In this document: positions 27,224 through 36,041 of the stretch, in pieces
Numbering within the stretch: position 1 is the stretch's first letter
Layout: each line of letters starts with the position of its first letter
Assembly (NCBI GenBank): GCA_964548175.1
Contig: CAZJQS010000020.1
Coordinates: forward strand, 1 to 64,000
Source: JANQPA01 sp964548175
GTDB lineage: Bacteria; Bacteroidota; Bacteroidia; Chitinophagales; Saprospiraceae
Length of the DNA: 64,000 nucleotides
Direction: 5' to 3'
Notes under the pieces: model-generated
Database searches by the model: none
Told to the model about the DNA's origin: nothing
The model's input: only the letters and a program-made list of their open reading frames with translations
Position numbers and translations under genes: made by a program

Positions 27224-30200
27224 TTATTCTTTTTCCGGTGAAAAATCGGGCAATAGATGTAAGCTGACGTCTCCGGCTTTTTTCTTGTAATCAGCCCAGG
27301 TCGTATTAAAAAAAGTATTGATCTTGTTGACTACCGGCTTCATTTCCGCCTCAAATCGATCCACCAATAATCTGTCTGTTTCCGTCACCGGATAAATGAT
27401 ATCCTGAAGGCTTCGGTTGGCATCCGATAGTTTCGAGGACAACAGCTCAGGATCTCGATATAACCCCTGAACATCTTCCGGCTCATTGATGGTCAGGACG
27501 ATCTGATCGATCTGATCAAGGATTTCTTCGCTTTTTTTCACCAAAGGAGCATACTGCTCATCTTTGCTGAGCTGCTTTTTCATCAGTTCCGCCATTTCTT
27601 TAGCTTCTCCAAGTTGGAGCATTTTTTCCGCCAGCCTGTTCACATTTTTTGAATGTCTGTCTATAAGCGCCGCTTTAGCGATCATCTGTTCTTGGGTGAC
27701 CGGCAGCGAGGGGTCAGGTACGACCTTGAGCATGCCTTCCGCCCGATGATTTCCATGCGTGAGCACAATTGTATACTCTCCTGGTAGGACAGACCGCCCT
27801 GAGGGTTGATTTGCTCCTGCTTTAGGGCGGTTTAGGGAAGGGCGGGCAGGGCCATCCTGTTCCAGGTTCCAGCTAATGCGATTAATGCCTGTTCGGAGGT
27901 CTTCCTTGAGAGTCCGGATGAGCTGGTTTTGATTGTCATAGACTTCGATTTTTACTTTATCTTTCTCTCCTGCCTCTTTGGCATAAAAAGAGATCAAAGC
28001 GCCTGTTTCTCTGTTTTCTCCAAAAAATAAACCGTCACCGGTGGATCTGTAACCATTAGGTTCGCCGAGAAAGGCCAGGTAAGCGACGGGCATAGGGAAT
28101 ACATGGAGGTCTTGATTGACCACTGCTTCGTATCCCTTTTGCGCTATTTCTCTGAGCGGACGGATATCATCCAGTATCCAGGCTGCTCGTCCGAAGGTGC
28201 CGATCACCAGATCGTGATCTCTGGGATGGACGATCAGGTCTCGCGCCGGAACGGAAGGAAAGGTGGTCCATTTGCTCCAATTCTTACCTTTGTCGATGCT
28301 GACATACAAACCGTCTTCTGCGCCGAGGAACAACAGGTTGGGCGACACGGGATCCTGGGCAATGGCCAGCGTATGCCCCCATACCTGCTTTTCATTTACG
28401 ATTGAAGTCCAGGTTTTTCCAAAATCGTCCGTATGGAAAAGATAGGGTTTCCAGTCACTCTGACGATAATTGTTCACTACTGCAAAAGCCTCTCCTGCCT
28501 GGTGAGAGGAAGCGACCACCTGAGCGATCCAGGCTTTTTCCGGTAGTCCCTTGATATTGGCGTTTAATTTGGTCCAGGACTCCCCGCCATTGCGGGTAAG
28601 CTGTATATTGCCGTCGTCAGTGCCTACCCAAATGACGCCTTTCTGAACCGGACTGGGTTCGATGGAAATAATGGTCGTATGGTTTTCTGCTCCGCTATTG
28701 TCCAGGGAGAGCCCTCCTGTTCTGATCTGTTGTTGCTTTTCGGGATCGTCAGTAGTGAGATCAGGAGAGATCGCTTCCCAGGAACTTCCATAGTCCGGTG
28801 ATTTCAACAGGTATTGACTACCCAGAAAGATGGTTTTCTGATCGTGCGGATCGATTGCAAGCGCTGCATTCCAGTGAAAACGAAGAGGTTCCGCTGTGGG
28901 TAAATAAGGCTTGATGCCGGCGCGCAGGCCTGTTTCGAGATCAAACCGATTGAGGCTGCCGCCCTGGGAAAGCGAGTAGCCGTACCTTGGGTTCAAAGGA
29001 TCAGGCATAGCATCAAAGCCATCGCCGGTACCGATGCGATCCCAGTAATAGTTGCGAATACCTTTGCGCCGCCAAACTTGGCTAGGGCCTCGCCAGGTTC
29101 CATTGTCCTGCATACCACCGTAAATATTATAGGGGATTTCATTATCCACTCTGATATGGTAGAATTGTCCCAGCGGAAGGTTTTCTGAAAAATCCCAGGT
29201 TTTGCCGCCGTCCCTGGTCAGGCAAAAGCCCCCATCGTTACCGTTCATGATCAGGTGAGGATTGTCGGGATCAATCCAGAAAGCATGATGGTCAACATGG
29301 ATCAGGTCTGTAGGAATGAAGGATTCGAATGTTTTGCCACCATCCTGACTGACATCGGCCGTAGTATGCAGGTTAAAAACTCGATTTTCATTTTTGGGGT
29401 CTACAAAAATATCGGCATAGTAAAAAGGTCTGCCGCCAATGCCCTTATTTGCAACCAGCTTCCAGGTGAAGCCACCGTCGGTAGACTTATACAAGCCGTT
29501 TTTCCTGGACTCCACCAGTGCATAAACGATATTGGAATTGCTGGGGGCGATGGCCAGGCCTATTCGGCCAAGGTTTCCTTCCGGAAGGCCGTCATCGGAA
29601 GTGCGTTCTTCCCAGGTTTCGCCGGCGTCAAATGAAACATAAAGGCCTGAACCAGGGCCTCCGGAGTTGAAAAACCAAGGCCAGCGACGATGCTCCCACA
29701 TGGCGGCGATTAATTTATTGGGATTGCCGGGATCGATGACCATATCGGCCAGCCCCGTCTTTTCATCCACGTAAAGAACCTTCCGCCAGGTCAATCCGCC
29801 GTCCATCGTTTTGAATACGCCTCGTTCTTCGTGTTCGCCCCAGGGTGAACCGGTGGCGCCAACCAAAATGGTTTTCGGATCCTGAGGATGGATGATAATA
29901 CGATGAATATTTCTTGTTTTTTCCAGTCCCATAAGATTCCAGCTTCGGCCACCATCCAGGCTTCGATAGATACCGTAGCCGCTGGAAACACTGTTGCGGG
30001 GATTGCCCTCACCGGTGCCTATCCAGATTTCATAAGGATTGTACTGATTGATGGCAATGGCGCCAATGGAACTAACTGGTTCGTGATCAAATATAGGCGT
30101 CCAGGACAACCCTCCGTTCTCGGATTTCCAGACTCCGCCGGCAGCTGTGCCTATATAAATGATGTTCGGGTTTGATACTACGGCATCAATCGCCGTAACA

Positions 30201-30337
30201 CGGCCACTCATACCGGCCGGACCTATATTTCTTGCTTGTATCTGTTCGAAAATGGCCATATCGATCGACTGGCCGCTGAGGATATGGAAAAAAGACAGGA
30301 ATAGTATTCCTAAGAAAGAGAGGATTAACTTATGCAT
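27224..30337 (-). CDS. Secreted BNR/Asp-box beta-propeller protein (sortilin/VPS10-like)
   Basis: A 1037-residue exported protein (signal peptide ending HILSGQS) whose first 750 residues are filled with Asp-box motifs of the type S/T-x-D-x-G-x-T/S-W. Eleven are visible, including SENGGLSW, SLDGGRSW, TMDGGLTW, STDGGFTW, TRDGGKTW and SIDKGKNW, so a large multi-bladed propeller is expected. A FlgD-like beta domain (KIEVYDNQNQLIRTL, ISWNLEQDG) and a helical C terminus follow. Such proteins are often labelled glycosyl hydrolases, but Asp-boxes are structural and no catalytic residues can be named. No T9SS sorting tail is seen. A terminator separates it from the upstream protease gene. Confidence 0.85.
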   Translation of the reverse strand: MHKLILSFLGILFLSFFHILSGQSIDMAIFEQIQARNIGPAGMSGRVTAIDAVVSNPNIIYIGTAAGGVWKSENGGLSWTPIFDHEPVSSIGAIAINQYNPYEIWIGTGEGNPRNSVSSGYGIYRSLDGGRSWNLMGLEKTRNIHRIIIHPQDPKTILVGATGSPWGEHEERGVFKTMDGGLTWRKVLYVDEKTGLADMVIDPGNPNKLIAAMWEHRRWPWFFNSGGPGSGLYVSFDAGETWEERTSDDGLPEGNLGRIGLAIAPSNSNIVYALVESRKNGLYKSTDGGFTWKLVANKGIGGRPFYYADIFVDPKNENRVFNLHTTADVSQDGGKTFESFIPTDLIHVDHHAFWIDPDNPHLIMNGNDGGFCLTRDGGKTWDFSENLPLGQFYHIRVDNEIPYNIYGGMQDNGTWRGPSQVWRRKGIRNYYWDRIGTGDGFDAMPDPLNPRYGYSLSQGGSLNRFDLETGLRAGIKPYLPTAEPLRFHWNAALAIDPHDQKTIFLGSQYLLKSPDYGSSWEAISPDLTTDDPEKQQQIRTGGLSLDNSGAENHTTIISIEPSPVQKGVIWVGTDDGNIQLTRNGGESWTKLNANIKGLPEKAWIAQVVASSHQAGEAFAVVNNYRQSDWKPYLFHTDDFGKTWTSIVNEKQVWGHTLAIAQDPVSPNLLFLGAEDGLYVSIDKGKNWSKWTTFPSVPARDLIVHPRDHDLVIGTFGRAAWILDDIRPLREIAQKGYEAVVNQDLHVFPMPVAYLAFLGEPNGYRSTGDGLFFGENRETGALISFYAKEAGEKDKVKIEVYDNQNQLIRTLKEDLRTGINRISWNLEQDGPARPSLNRPKAGANQPSGRSVLPGEYTIVLTHGNHRAEGMLKVVPDPSLPVTQEQMIAKAALIDRHSKNVNRLAEKMLQLGEAKEMAELMKKQLSKDEQYAPLVKKSEEILDQIDQIVLTINEPEDVQGLYRDPELLSSKLSDANRSLQDIIYPVTETDRLLVDRFEAEMKPVVNKINTFFNTTWADYKKKAGDVSLHLLPDFSPEKE

Positions 30338-30380
30338 AGCATTTTTTTCATGAAAATAAGAAAAGATTTTAGTAGGATGA

Positions 30381-30431
30381 ACAATAAAAAAAGGGGAAGC
30401 GGCCCCGGGTCGCTTCCCCTTTTTTTATTGT
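30381..30431 (-). terminator. Strong hairpin terminator of the S41 peptidase gene
   Basis: acaataaaaaaaggggaagcg (30381-30401) pairs perfectly with its complement at 30411-30431, a 21-base stem with a nine-base loop. On the minus strand it starts five bases after the protease stop and has a T run in the 3' arm. Confidence 0.9.
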
Positions 30432-30435
30432 TCGT

Positions 30436-32067
30436 TTATTCCCCTGTGAGGAGCTTATTGTATCGTGCGGTATCGTTGAGTAAGATAATGGCCTCCTGAA
30501 TTTCATCATCATTTCTTAAGCCCATTTTAATGGCGCCTTCCTCATAATAATATCTGCCTGCGATTTCTTTTTCGATAAGTTTGGCGAGGTCCACTTTGTA
30601 CTTTCTAAGATCCTCGATAGAGGAGTCGTCCAGAGATTGTCTGATGGTCTGCAGGGAAGAAGCAATGTCATAGCCTTCTTTGCCTGCTGTAGCTTTCAGG
30701 CTGTTGAGCAATTTTTCGGTTTCCGACTCGTACTGGAAGCCCTCTTTTTGCAGAAATGCGATAAAGGCGTCAAATTCGGTGAACTTGAAATCACTTACTG
30801 AAGAGATGGTTTCATTTTCCAGAACGAATTGGTTCACGTATTTGAAGATAAAGTCCTGTTCGACCAGCGCCTTTACGATTTTATTGTCGGTGACTTTTGG
30901 GATCACGACGTCGGGCTTAACCCCGCCTCCGTCTAATACTGTACGGCCATTGCGCGTCTTGAAAGGAGTACGCTGAGCGTCGGGAATATCAACCGGCTCG
31001 CCGTTTTCATATTCTACGCTTTGAATACATCGGCCGCTTGGAATGTAGTATTTGGCCGTTGTCAGCTTGAGCCGGGAATTATATCCGATTTCCATAGTGT
31101 TTTGAACAAGGCCCTTTCCGTAGGAGCGCTGACCGATCAGTACGCCTCGGTCATAGTCCTGAATAGTTCCGCTGACGATCTCAGAAGCGGAAGCGGAGCG
31201 ATCGTTGATGACAAGCACAAGAGGAATGTTCTCATCAACAGGGTTGTTCTGGGTCTTAAAGCTGCGATCGCGTTCCTTGACGCGGCCTTTCATTGCGGTG
31301 ACAAACTCTCCGCGGGGGATGAATACATTTGAAACGTTGACTGCTTCGGCTAATAAACCGCCACCATTTCCTCGGAGGTCGAATACCACACCTTTCAGGT
31401 CGGGGTTTTCGTTTTTCAGGTCTTTCAAAGCACTGGCGACGTTTCTACCGGCATCGCGGGTAAAGGTAGTCAAGGTAATATAGCCGATGTTGTCGGTCAG
31501 CATGCCATGATATGGAACATTAGGCACTTCCGCTCTGGTGCGTTCTACACTTATCCGCATGAGGTTGTCGGAGCCAGGGCGAAGGATGGTCAGGGTCATG
31601 AGGCTGCCGGGGGTACCCCGCATGATGCTGGCCAATTCGTCTACTGATTTCCCTTTAGCGTCTTTCCCGTCTACTTCTACGATCTGGTCACCTACTTTGA
31701 GACCGGCCTTATCTGCAGGCTGGTCTTTGAAAATCTCGGTGATGGTGACATAATCGCCGATTTTTTTGGTTGATGCCCCGAAAGTATTTTCGCGGCCCTC
31801 CGTATTCAGGCGGTAGCTTTCGATATCGTTCTCGGAAATGTAATTGGTATAGGGATCCAGTGAGCCGACCATGGCGTCGATACCGGTGCGCATCAACTGG
31901 CCCGGGTCGATGTCGTCAACATAGTTGGTGTTGAGCTCTTTATAAAGGTTGGTGTAAATTTCGATATTTTTAATGATCTCGAAATAACGGCCGTTGTTAA
32001 CGTTTGCAGCGGCCAGGCCAATGATGAGAACGGCTGCCAGGCCGGCAATTTTCAGGAAATGCCTCAT
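30436..32067 (-). CDS. S41 family C-terminal processing peptidase (CtpA/Prc-like)
   Basis: A 543-residue periplasmic serine protease. It has an N-terminal signal/anchor (IAGLAAVLIIGLAAANV), a PDZ domain (about 100-180, with AGLKVGDQIVEVDG), and the S41 protease core. The Ser/Lys dyad is visible as Ser in NDRSASASEIVSG and Lys in GQRSYGKGLVQ, with the typical GVVFDLRGNGGGLL strand before it. A C-terminal helical region follows. The family trims C termini of exported proteins and controls envelope turnover. It has its own strong terminator and a leader of about 100 bases. Confidence 0.94.
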   Translation of the reverse strand: MRHFLKIAGLAAVLIIGLAAANVNNGRYFEIIKNIEIYTNLYKELNTNYVDDIDPGQLMRTGIDAMVGSLDPYTNYISENDIESYRLNTEGRENTFGASTKKIGDYVTITEIFKDQPADKAGLKVGDQIVEVDGKDAKGKSVDELASIMRGTPGSLMTLTILRPGSDNLMRISVERTRAEVPNVPYHGMLTDNIGYITLTTFTRDAGRNVASALKDLKNENPDLKGVVFDLRGNGGGLLAEAVNVSNVFIPRGEFVTAMKGRVKERDRSFKTQNNPVDENIPLVLVINDRSASASEIVSGTIQDYDRGVLIGQRSYGKGLVQNTMEIGYNSRLKLTTAKYYIPSGRCIQSVEYENGEPVDIPDAQRTPFKTRNGRTVLDGGGVKPDVVIPKVTDNKIVKALVEQDFIFKYVNQFVLENETISSVSDFKFTEFDAFIAFLQKEGFQYESETEKLLNSLKATAGKEGYDIASSLQTIRQSLDDSSIEDLRKYKVDLAKLIEKEIAGRYYYEEGAIKMGLRNDDEIQEAIILLNDTARYNKLLTGE

Positions 32068-32175
32068 GATACTATTTATTTATCTGTCTAACACAAGATT
32101 AAGGTTTTCAGATTAAAACCCAGTCCATTTTTTAGCAGATTAACGTTTTGACAACACCCTCAGCAACTGGGGGAG

Positions 32176-32946
32176 TTACCGTTCCGCCTTACTGAAGTCA
32201 AGGACAATTTTCAGCATTTCTTCCGGTTGCTCTGAATGCAACCAATGGCCGGCGCCGGGCATTGTGACGATTTCAGCAGTAGAAAATTGCTCATGGATGG
32301 ACGAAAAGTCTTCATCCTGGATATAGTTAGACCGTTCGCCCCGTATGAATAAGGTGGGGTTGGCAAAAGGAGTTTCGCTACGTACAGCTGAGAGAATGTC
32401 TTCATAATGTCGATAAATGGCGTCAAGGTTCATTTTCCATCGATAGCCGCCTGCTTTGGTCCGTGTCAGGTTTTTGAGCAAAAAAAGGCGAATCGCTTCA
32501 TCCCCGATCTTTTCCTCCATCACTGCCTCTGCGTCAGAACGGCTTTCGATTGTGTCCAGATCAATGCTGAACAATGCATCGAAAATGAAATGATGACCCG
32601 GAGGGTAAGCTTTCGGAGCGATATCCACTACGATCAGGCGATTGACTTTCTCAGGGTAGGTGTGAGCGAACTGCATAGCCGTTTTACCACCCATAGAATG
32701 CCCTAGTACGATTACCTGTTGGAGATCGTGATCTGACAAAAAATCATACAGATCATCGGCCATGCTGGGATAGTCGATAAAGTCATTGTGGGGAGATTTT
32801 CCGTGATTGCGCTGGTCGACAATAAATACTCGGAAGTGTTCGGCAAATTTGCGGGCAAGGGTTTGCCAATTGTCGAGCGTGCCGAAAAGTCCGTGCAAGA
32901 TGATCAAAGGTTGGCCTTCCCCAAAAGTTTTGTAGTTAAGCTTCAT
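32176..32946 (-). CDS. Alpha/beta fold hydrolase
   Basis: A 256-residue cytoplasmic hydrolase. The nucleophile elbow is GHSMGGKTA, the oxyanion region is ILHGLFGTLDNW, the acid is probably in IRGERSNYIQDED and the His in GAGHWLHSEQP. It resembles the YbfF/esterase group. The start MKLNYKTFGEGQPL at 32946 overlaps the stop of the CrtA-like gene by four bases (ATGA), so translation is probably coupled; the frame extends further upstream but that part lies within the neighbouring gene. The substrate is unknown; coupling to a carotenoid enzyme hints at a lipid or carotenoid ester (inference). Confidence 0.88.
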   Translation of the reverse strand: MKLNYKTFGEGQPLIILHGLFGTLDNWQTLARKFAEHFRVFIVDQRNHGKSPHNDFIDYPSMADDLYDFLSDHDLQQVIVLGHSMGGKTAMQFAHTYPEKVNRLIVVDIAPKAYPPGHHFIFDALFSIDLDTIESRSDAEAVMEEKIGDEAIRLFLLKNLTRTKAGGYRWKMNLDAIYRHYEDILSAVRSETPFANPTLFIRGERSNYIQDEDFSSIHEQFSTAEIVTMPGAGHWLHSEQPEEMLKIVLDFSKAER

Positions 32947-33692
32947 TCGTTGCGGTCTGTTGATTTTGCTGTTGGTTCTGTAAAATACATAGAAAGAGGA
33001 TTTTCCCCCTGCCAGCTTCCGGTGCTTTTGTAGGGATGGAAGCGAGCAAATAACTCTTCCTTGTACCACCCCAGTTCTCTCGTTTTCTGAATAACTTCGC
33101 TGTGGAAACGACTTTTATAAGCATAAGCCTGCATAAATCTGCTGTTTTGCCAAAAACTCACGGTAGCTTGCTGAACCAGCGGCAGTTCTCCCACGCCCAC
33201 AGAGAATAAGAGCCCCTCTCTATGTTCGTCCATTGACCGGCTAACGCCAGGCACGTATTTCCAGAATTGCATCAGGCGTTTTGTCCGGATGGTGGCTCGT
33301 GTAAGAACGGCCACTGGGCGCTCGGGGTCGAAGTCGACTGTTTTAAAAAAAGGACAGTGGCCTTCCCATTCGCCATGCACCATAGACGTTCGCAGATATG
33401 TTGTCCACTGATCGGTAGCGTTCTCCTGCAGTGTTACAAAAAAAGGATGGGCGCCGAAAAAACGTTCCGCCCATATTTCCCCTTCCCAGGCCGCCAGGAT
33501 TCCATAGACGCCAAAGTTAGGAAAAATGCTGAAACCGTCACGGCCTCCACTTCCAAGCATCTTGCCGAAACTCATGCCTTCCACCTGGGAAAGAGCACTC
33601 CGCGCGCCCCCCATCATACCCAGCGCCTTCCACCTTGCCGATAATTTTTCAAACCTGAAAAAGGTAATGGTAACAATTTGTGATTTAAGCAT
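32943..33692 (-). CDS. CrtA-like (spheroidene monooxygenase family) protein
   Basis: A 249-residue protein recognised as CrtA-like from GMSFGKMLGSGGRDGFSIFP, then FHSEVIQKTRELGWYKEELFARF near the C terminus, which are conserved in the family. CrtA is a haem-dependent enzyme that introduces keto groups into carotenoids in phototrophs; Bacteroidota relatives are known only by homology. No signal peptide or membrane helix is present. It is the first gene of a leftward pair with the alpha/beta hydrolase. Another carotenoid-type gene (CruF-like) is 17 kb away, so the genes are scattered. Confidence 0.78.
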   Translation of the reverse strand: MLKSQIVTITFFRFEKLSARWKALGMMGGARSALSQVEGMSFGKMLGSGGRDGFSIFPNFGVYGILAAWEGEIWAERFFGAHPFFVTLQENATDQWTTYLRTSMVHGEWEGHCPFFKTVDFDPERPVAVLTRATIRTKRLMQFWKYVPGVSRSMDEHREGLLFSVGVGELPLVQQATVSFWQNSRFMQAYAYKSRFHSEVIQKTRELGWYKEELFARFHPYKSTGSWQGENPLSMYFTEPTAKSTDRNE

Positions 33693-33816
33693 ACGTTCAT
33701 AACAAAAGGGAAAAACAATGGTTTGATGTTAAAAATATTAAAGTCAACAATTTCAGCAGCACTCTCTTTTTTCTCAAACAGCTTTTTTAAAAAAAGTTTC
33801 TCCTGTAAAATATAAG

Positions 33817-33848
33817 CTTGTACTTACAGAAACAGCTTACTACTTTTG
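33817..33848 (+). promoter_or_regulatory. Probable promoter of the cyclase gene
   Basis: CTTG (33817-33820), exactly 20 bases, then TACTTTTG (33841-33848): a good match to the Bacteroidota pattern TTTG-N19/20-TAnnTTTG, 26 bases before the ATG. ctgtaa (33803-33808) and ttacag (33824-33829) form an inverted repeat around the -33 element and could be an operator. Confidence 0.7.
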
Positions 33849-33874
33849 TATGTGAAAAATAACAATAAGTAAAA

Positions 33875-35530
33875 ATGAAATACTTCTTCATCATTTTTTC
33901 ATTTTTTCTAACGGCGAGCCTGGGTGCGCAGAGCATTTCACAGCTGGAGCAACAGCTGGAGCAGGCGGAGACCACAAAAGAGAAGATGGCCTTATACATT
34001 AAACTGGGGGAGGCTTATAAGAATAAGCGGGATTACAAAGAAGCACTCGATTTTGCTCAGGACGCCAGTCAGATCGCTTCCAACCTGAATGACAAAGGCA
34101 TGCTGGCGCAGATCGCCATGCTGAAGGGCGAGATCAATGCAATAGATCGGTCGTATTATCGCGCCGACGCAGAATATAAGAATGCATTTGCCTATGCTCG
34201 TCAGGCAGGTGATTTGGGGCTAATGGCTGAGAGTACCCAAAAGCGGGCGGAAGTAGCCAATGACCAGCAAAAATACCGAAGAGCCAGTCAGATATACGAG
34301 GAGGCTTTTGAATTTTTCTCCGATCGAAGCATCAGTAAGTTATCTTCAGATTATGACATGCTTAAAGAGCAACTGGCCAGAGACCGCCGAAAGCTGGAGG
34401 AAGAGAGGAGTGCGCTTCAAACCGAGATAGAGCAGCTTCGTTCTGAGCGGGATCAGATATCACAGGAAAAAAGGGAGCTGGAAGATCGAACGGTAGAATT
34501 GGTGCAAAAAAACCAGCAAACCCGGCAGCAATTGTCTGAACAAACACAGCAACTGGTTAAAGAACAGGAAGAAAAAGACAAGGCGTTGCTACAGGCGCAG
34601 GCCGCCAGCCAAAAACTCGAAGAACAGTCCTCAGAGCTCAAAAAAATGACCAAGCAGCAGTTGGAGCAGGAGGTTATGCTTCAACAGGCCAAAGTCCGCG
34701 CCCAAAGCGCTCAGATAGAAGCAGAACGGAACCGCAACATCACCAGGATGATCGCCGTCATTGCCGGCGCCATGATCATTCTGGCGCTCCTGATCTACGG
34801 GCGTTATCGGAGTAGCCGCAAAGCCAAGAAAGTGTTGGAGGAGAAAAATAAGGTCATCGAATATGAAAGGGAACGTTCTGAAGAGCTATTGCTTAACATC
34901 TTGCCGGCGCCCATTGCTCAGGAATTGAAAGAGTACGGCAAAGCAAGCGCCAAACAATATAAAGAAGTAACCGTTCTTTTTTCTGATTTTAAAAACTTCA
35001 CTAAAGTATCGGAATCTCTGACACCGGCCGAATTGGTGAAGGAACTGGACAAATGCTTCAAAGCTTTCGACTTCATCATTTCTCAATACCCGGATATAGA
35101 GAAGATCAAAACCATAGGAGACGCCTACATGTGTGCCAGCGGCCTTACCGACCGGCGTACGCTTCCCACCAACATCATCAAGGCGGCTTTGGAAATGCAG
35201 GAGTTCCTGGAAGAATACAAACAAGAACGCATACGAATGGGCAAACCTTACTTCGAAGCTCGCATAGGCTTGCACACCGGACCTGTTGTGGCCGGAGTCG
35301 TGGGCGTCAACAAGTTCGCCTATGATATCTGGGGAGATACCGTGAACATCGCAGCCAGAATGGAAGCCAACAGCCTTGAAGGGCATGTCAATATCTCGGA
35401 GGATACCTACAATCGGGTAAAATATAATTTTGAATGCATCTATCGCGGCAAAGTGCAGGCCAAAAACAAGGGGGCGGTAGATATGTATTTTGTAAAAAGT
35501 GAAAGGAAAGCAGTGGCCGGCGCAGTGTAA
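33875..35530 (+). CDS. Membrane class III adenylate/guanylate cyclase with TPR-like sensor region
   Basis: A 551-residue protein: signal peptide (SFFLTASLGAQS), TPR-like helical repeats (about 25-140), a long Gln/Glu-rich coiled coil (about 150-285), one membrane helix (MIAVIAGAMIILALLIYG) and a cytoplasmic class III cyclase domain (about 355-540). The two metal Asp residues are in LFSDFKNFT and KTIGDAYM. The purine-specifying pair appears to be Lys (EKIKTIGD) and Asp (YDIWGDTVN), which favours ATP, and the transition-state Asn/Arg are in VNIAARME. So it should sense something outside and make cAMP inside. It is transcribed alone from its own promoter; no cAMP-binding regulator is nearby. Confidence 0.92.
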   Translation: MKYFFIIFSFFLTASLGAQSISQLEQQLEQAETTKEKMALYIKLGEAYKNKRDYKEALDFAQDASQIASNLNDKGMLAQIAMLKGEINAIDRSYYRADAEYKNAFAYARQAGDLGLMAESTQKRAEVANDQQKYRRASQIYEEAFEFFSDRSISKLSSDYDMLKEQLARDRRKLEEERSALQTEIEQLRSERDQISQEKRELEDRTVELVQKNQQTRQQLSEQTQQLVKEQEEKDKALLQAQAASQKLEEQSSELKKMTKQQLEQEVMLQQAKVRAQSAQIEAERNRNITRMIAVIAGAMIILALLIYGRYRSSRKAKKVLEEKNKVIEYERERSEELLLNILPAPIAQELKEYGKASAKQYKEVTVLFSDFKNFTKVSESLTPAELVKELDKCFKAFDFIISQYPDIEKIKTIGDAYMCASGLTDRRTLPTNIIKAALEMQEFLEEYKQERIRMGKPYFEARIGLHTGPVVAGVVGVNKFAYDIWGDTVNIAARMEANSLEGHVNISEDTYNRVKYNFECIYRGKVQAKNKGAVDMYFVKSERKAVAGAV

Positions 35531-35590
35531 AAAGCCATTCCGACCGTTTGCACCTACAAACAATATTCGATGCAATTGCCTAAATAACTC

Positions 35591-35949
35591 AAGTTGCCAA
35601 GCAACTTTAGTAGAAGGTATTAACGGGAGTTCGGAGATTTCCCTTTTGATAATCAGCTAACTAGCCCCGTTAGGGGCTAAATGTTGGTAGAAAAGAAATA
35701 AAGATTACCCACAAAAAACCGTGCCGTAGGTACGGAATAAATGACGTACCTACGGTACGGTATCCTTTTAATTTCAATTTTTTTCTACCAACATTTTGCC
35801 CCTCTGGGGCCTCAGGGGTCTCCGAACTCAGGTAAGTATTAGGTAGAAAGAAATACAACCTAAAAAGGTACCTATTTGCCCATTTCAGGCAGAAATCTTT
35901 CTACTTTCTACCATTTACCATCTACACCTAAGTTGCATCGCAACTTAGG
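35591..35949. repeat. Nest of palindromes (REP-like intergenic region)
   Basis: The 511-base gap between the cyclase and uvrB holds layered inverted repeats. Innermost, ccgtgccgtaggtacg (35719-35734) pairs with 35745-35760 at 15 of 16 positions. Around it, atgttggtagaaaa (35681-35694) pairs with 35781-35794, and each side carries a small gcccc/ggggc hairpin (35662-35679 and 35798-35810). Further out gagttcggaga (35627-35637) pairs with 35819-35829. Next, ggtagaaag/ctttctacc (35842-35850, 35904-35912) forms its own pair. Related aagttgc/gcaactt palindromes lie at both ends (35591-35607, 35927-35949). No gene is seen. Confidence 0.85.
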
Positions 35950-36041
35950 TTAAATAAGCAAAATCGCTTTTTGCATAATCCTTCGAAACTAATCCTTGAC
36001 AGGATTTGTTTATCTTCGGCAGTACATGAAAAACAAATCGT

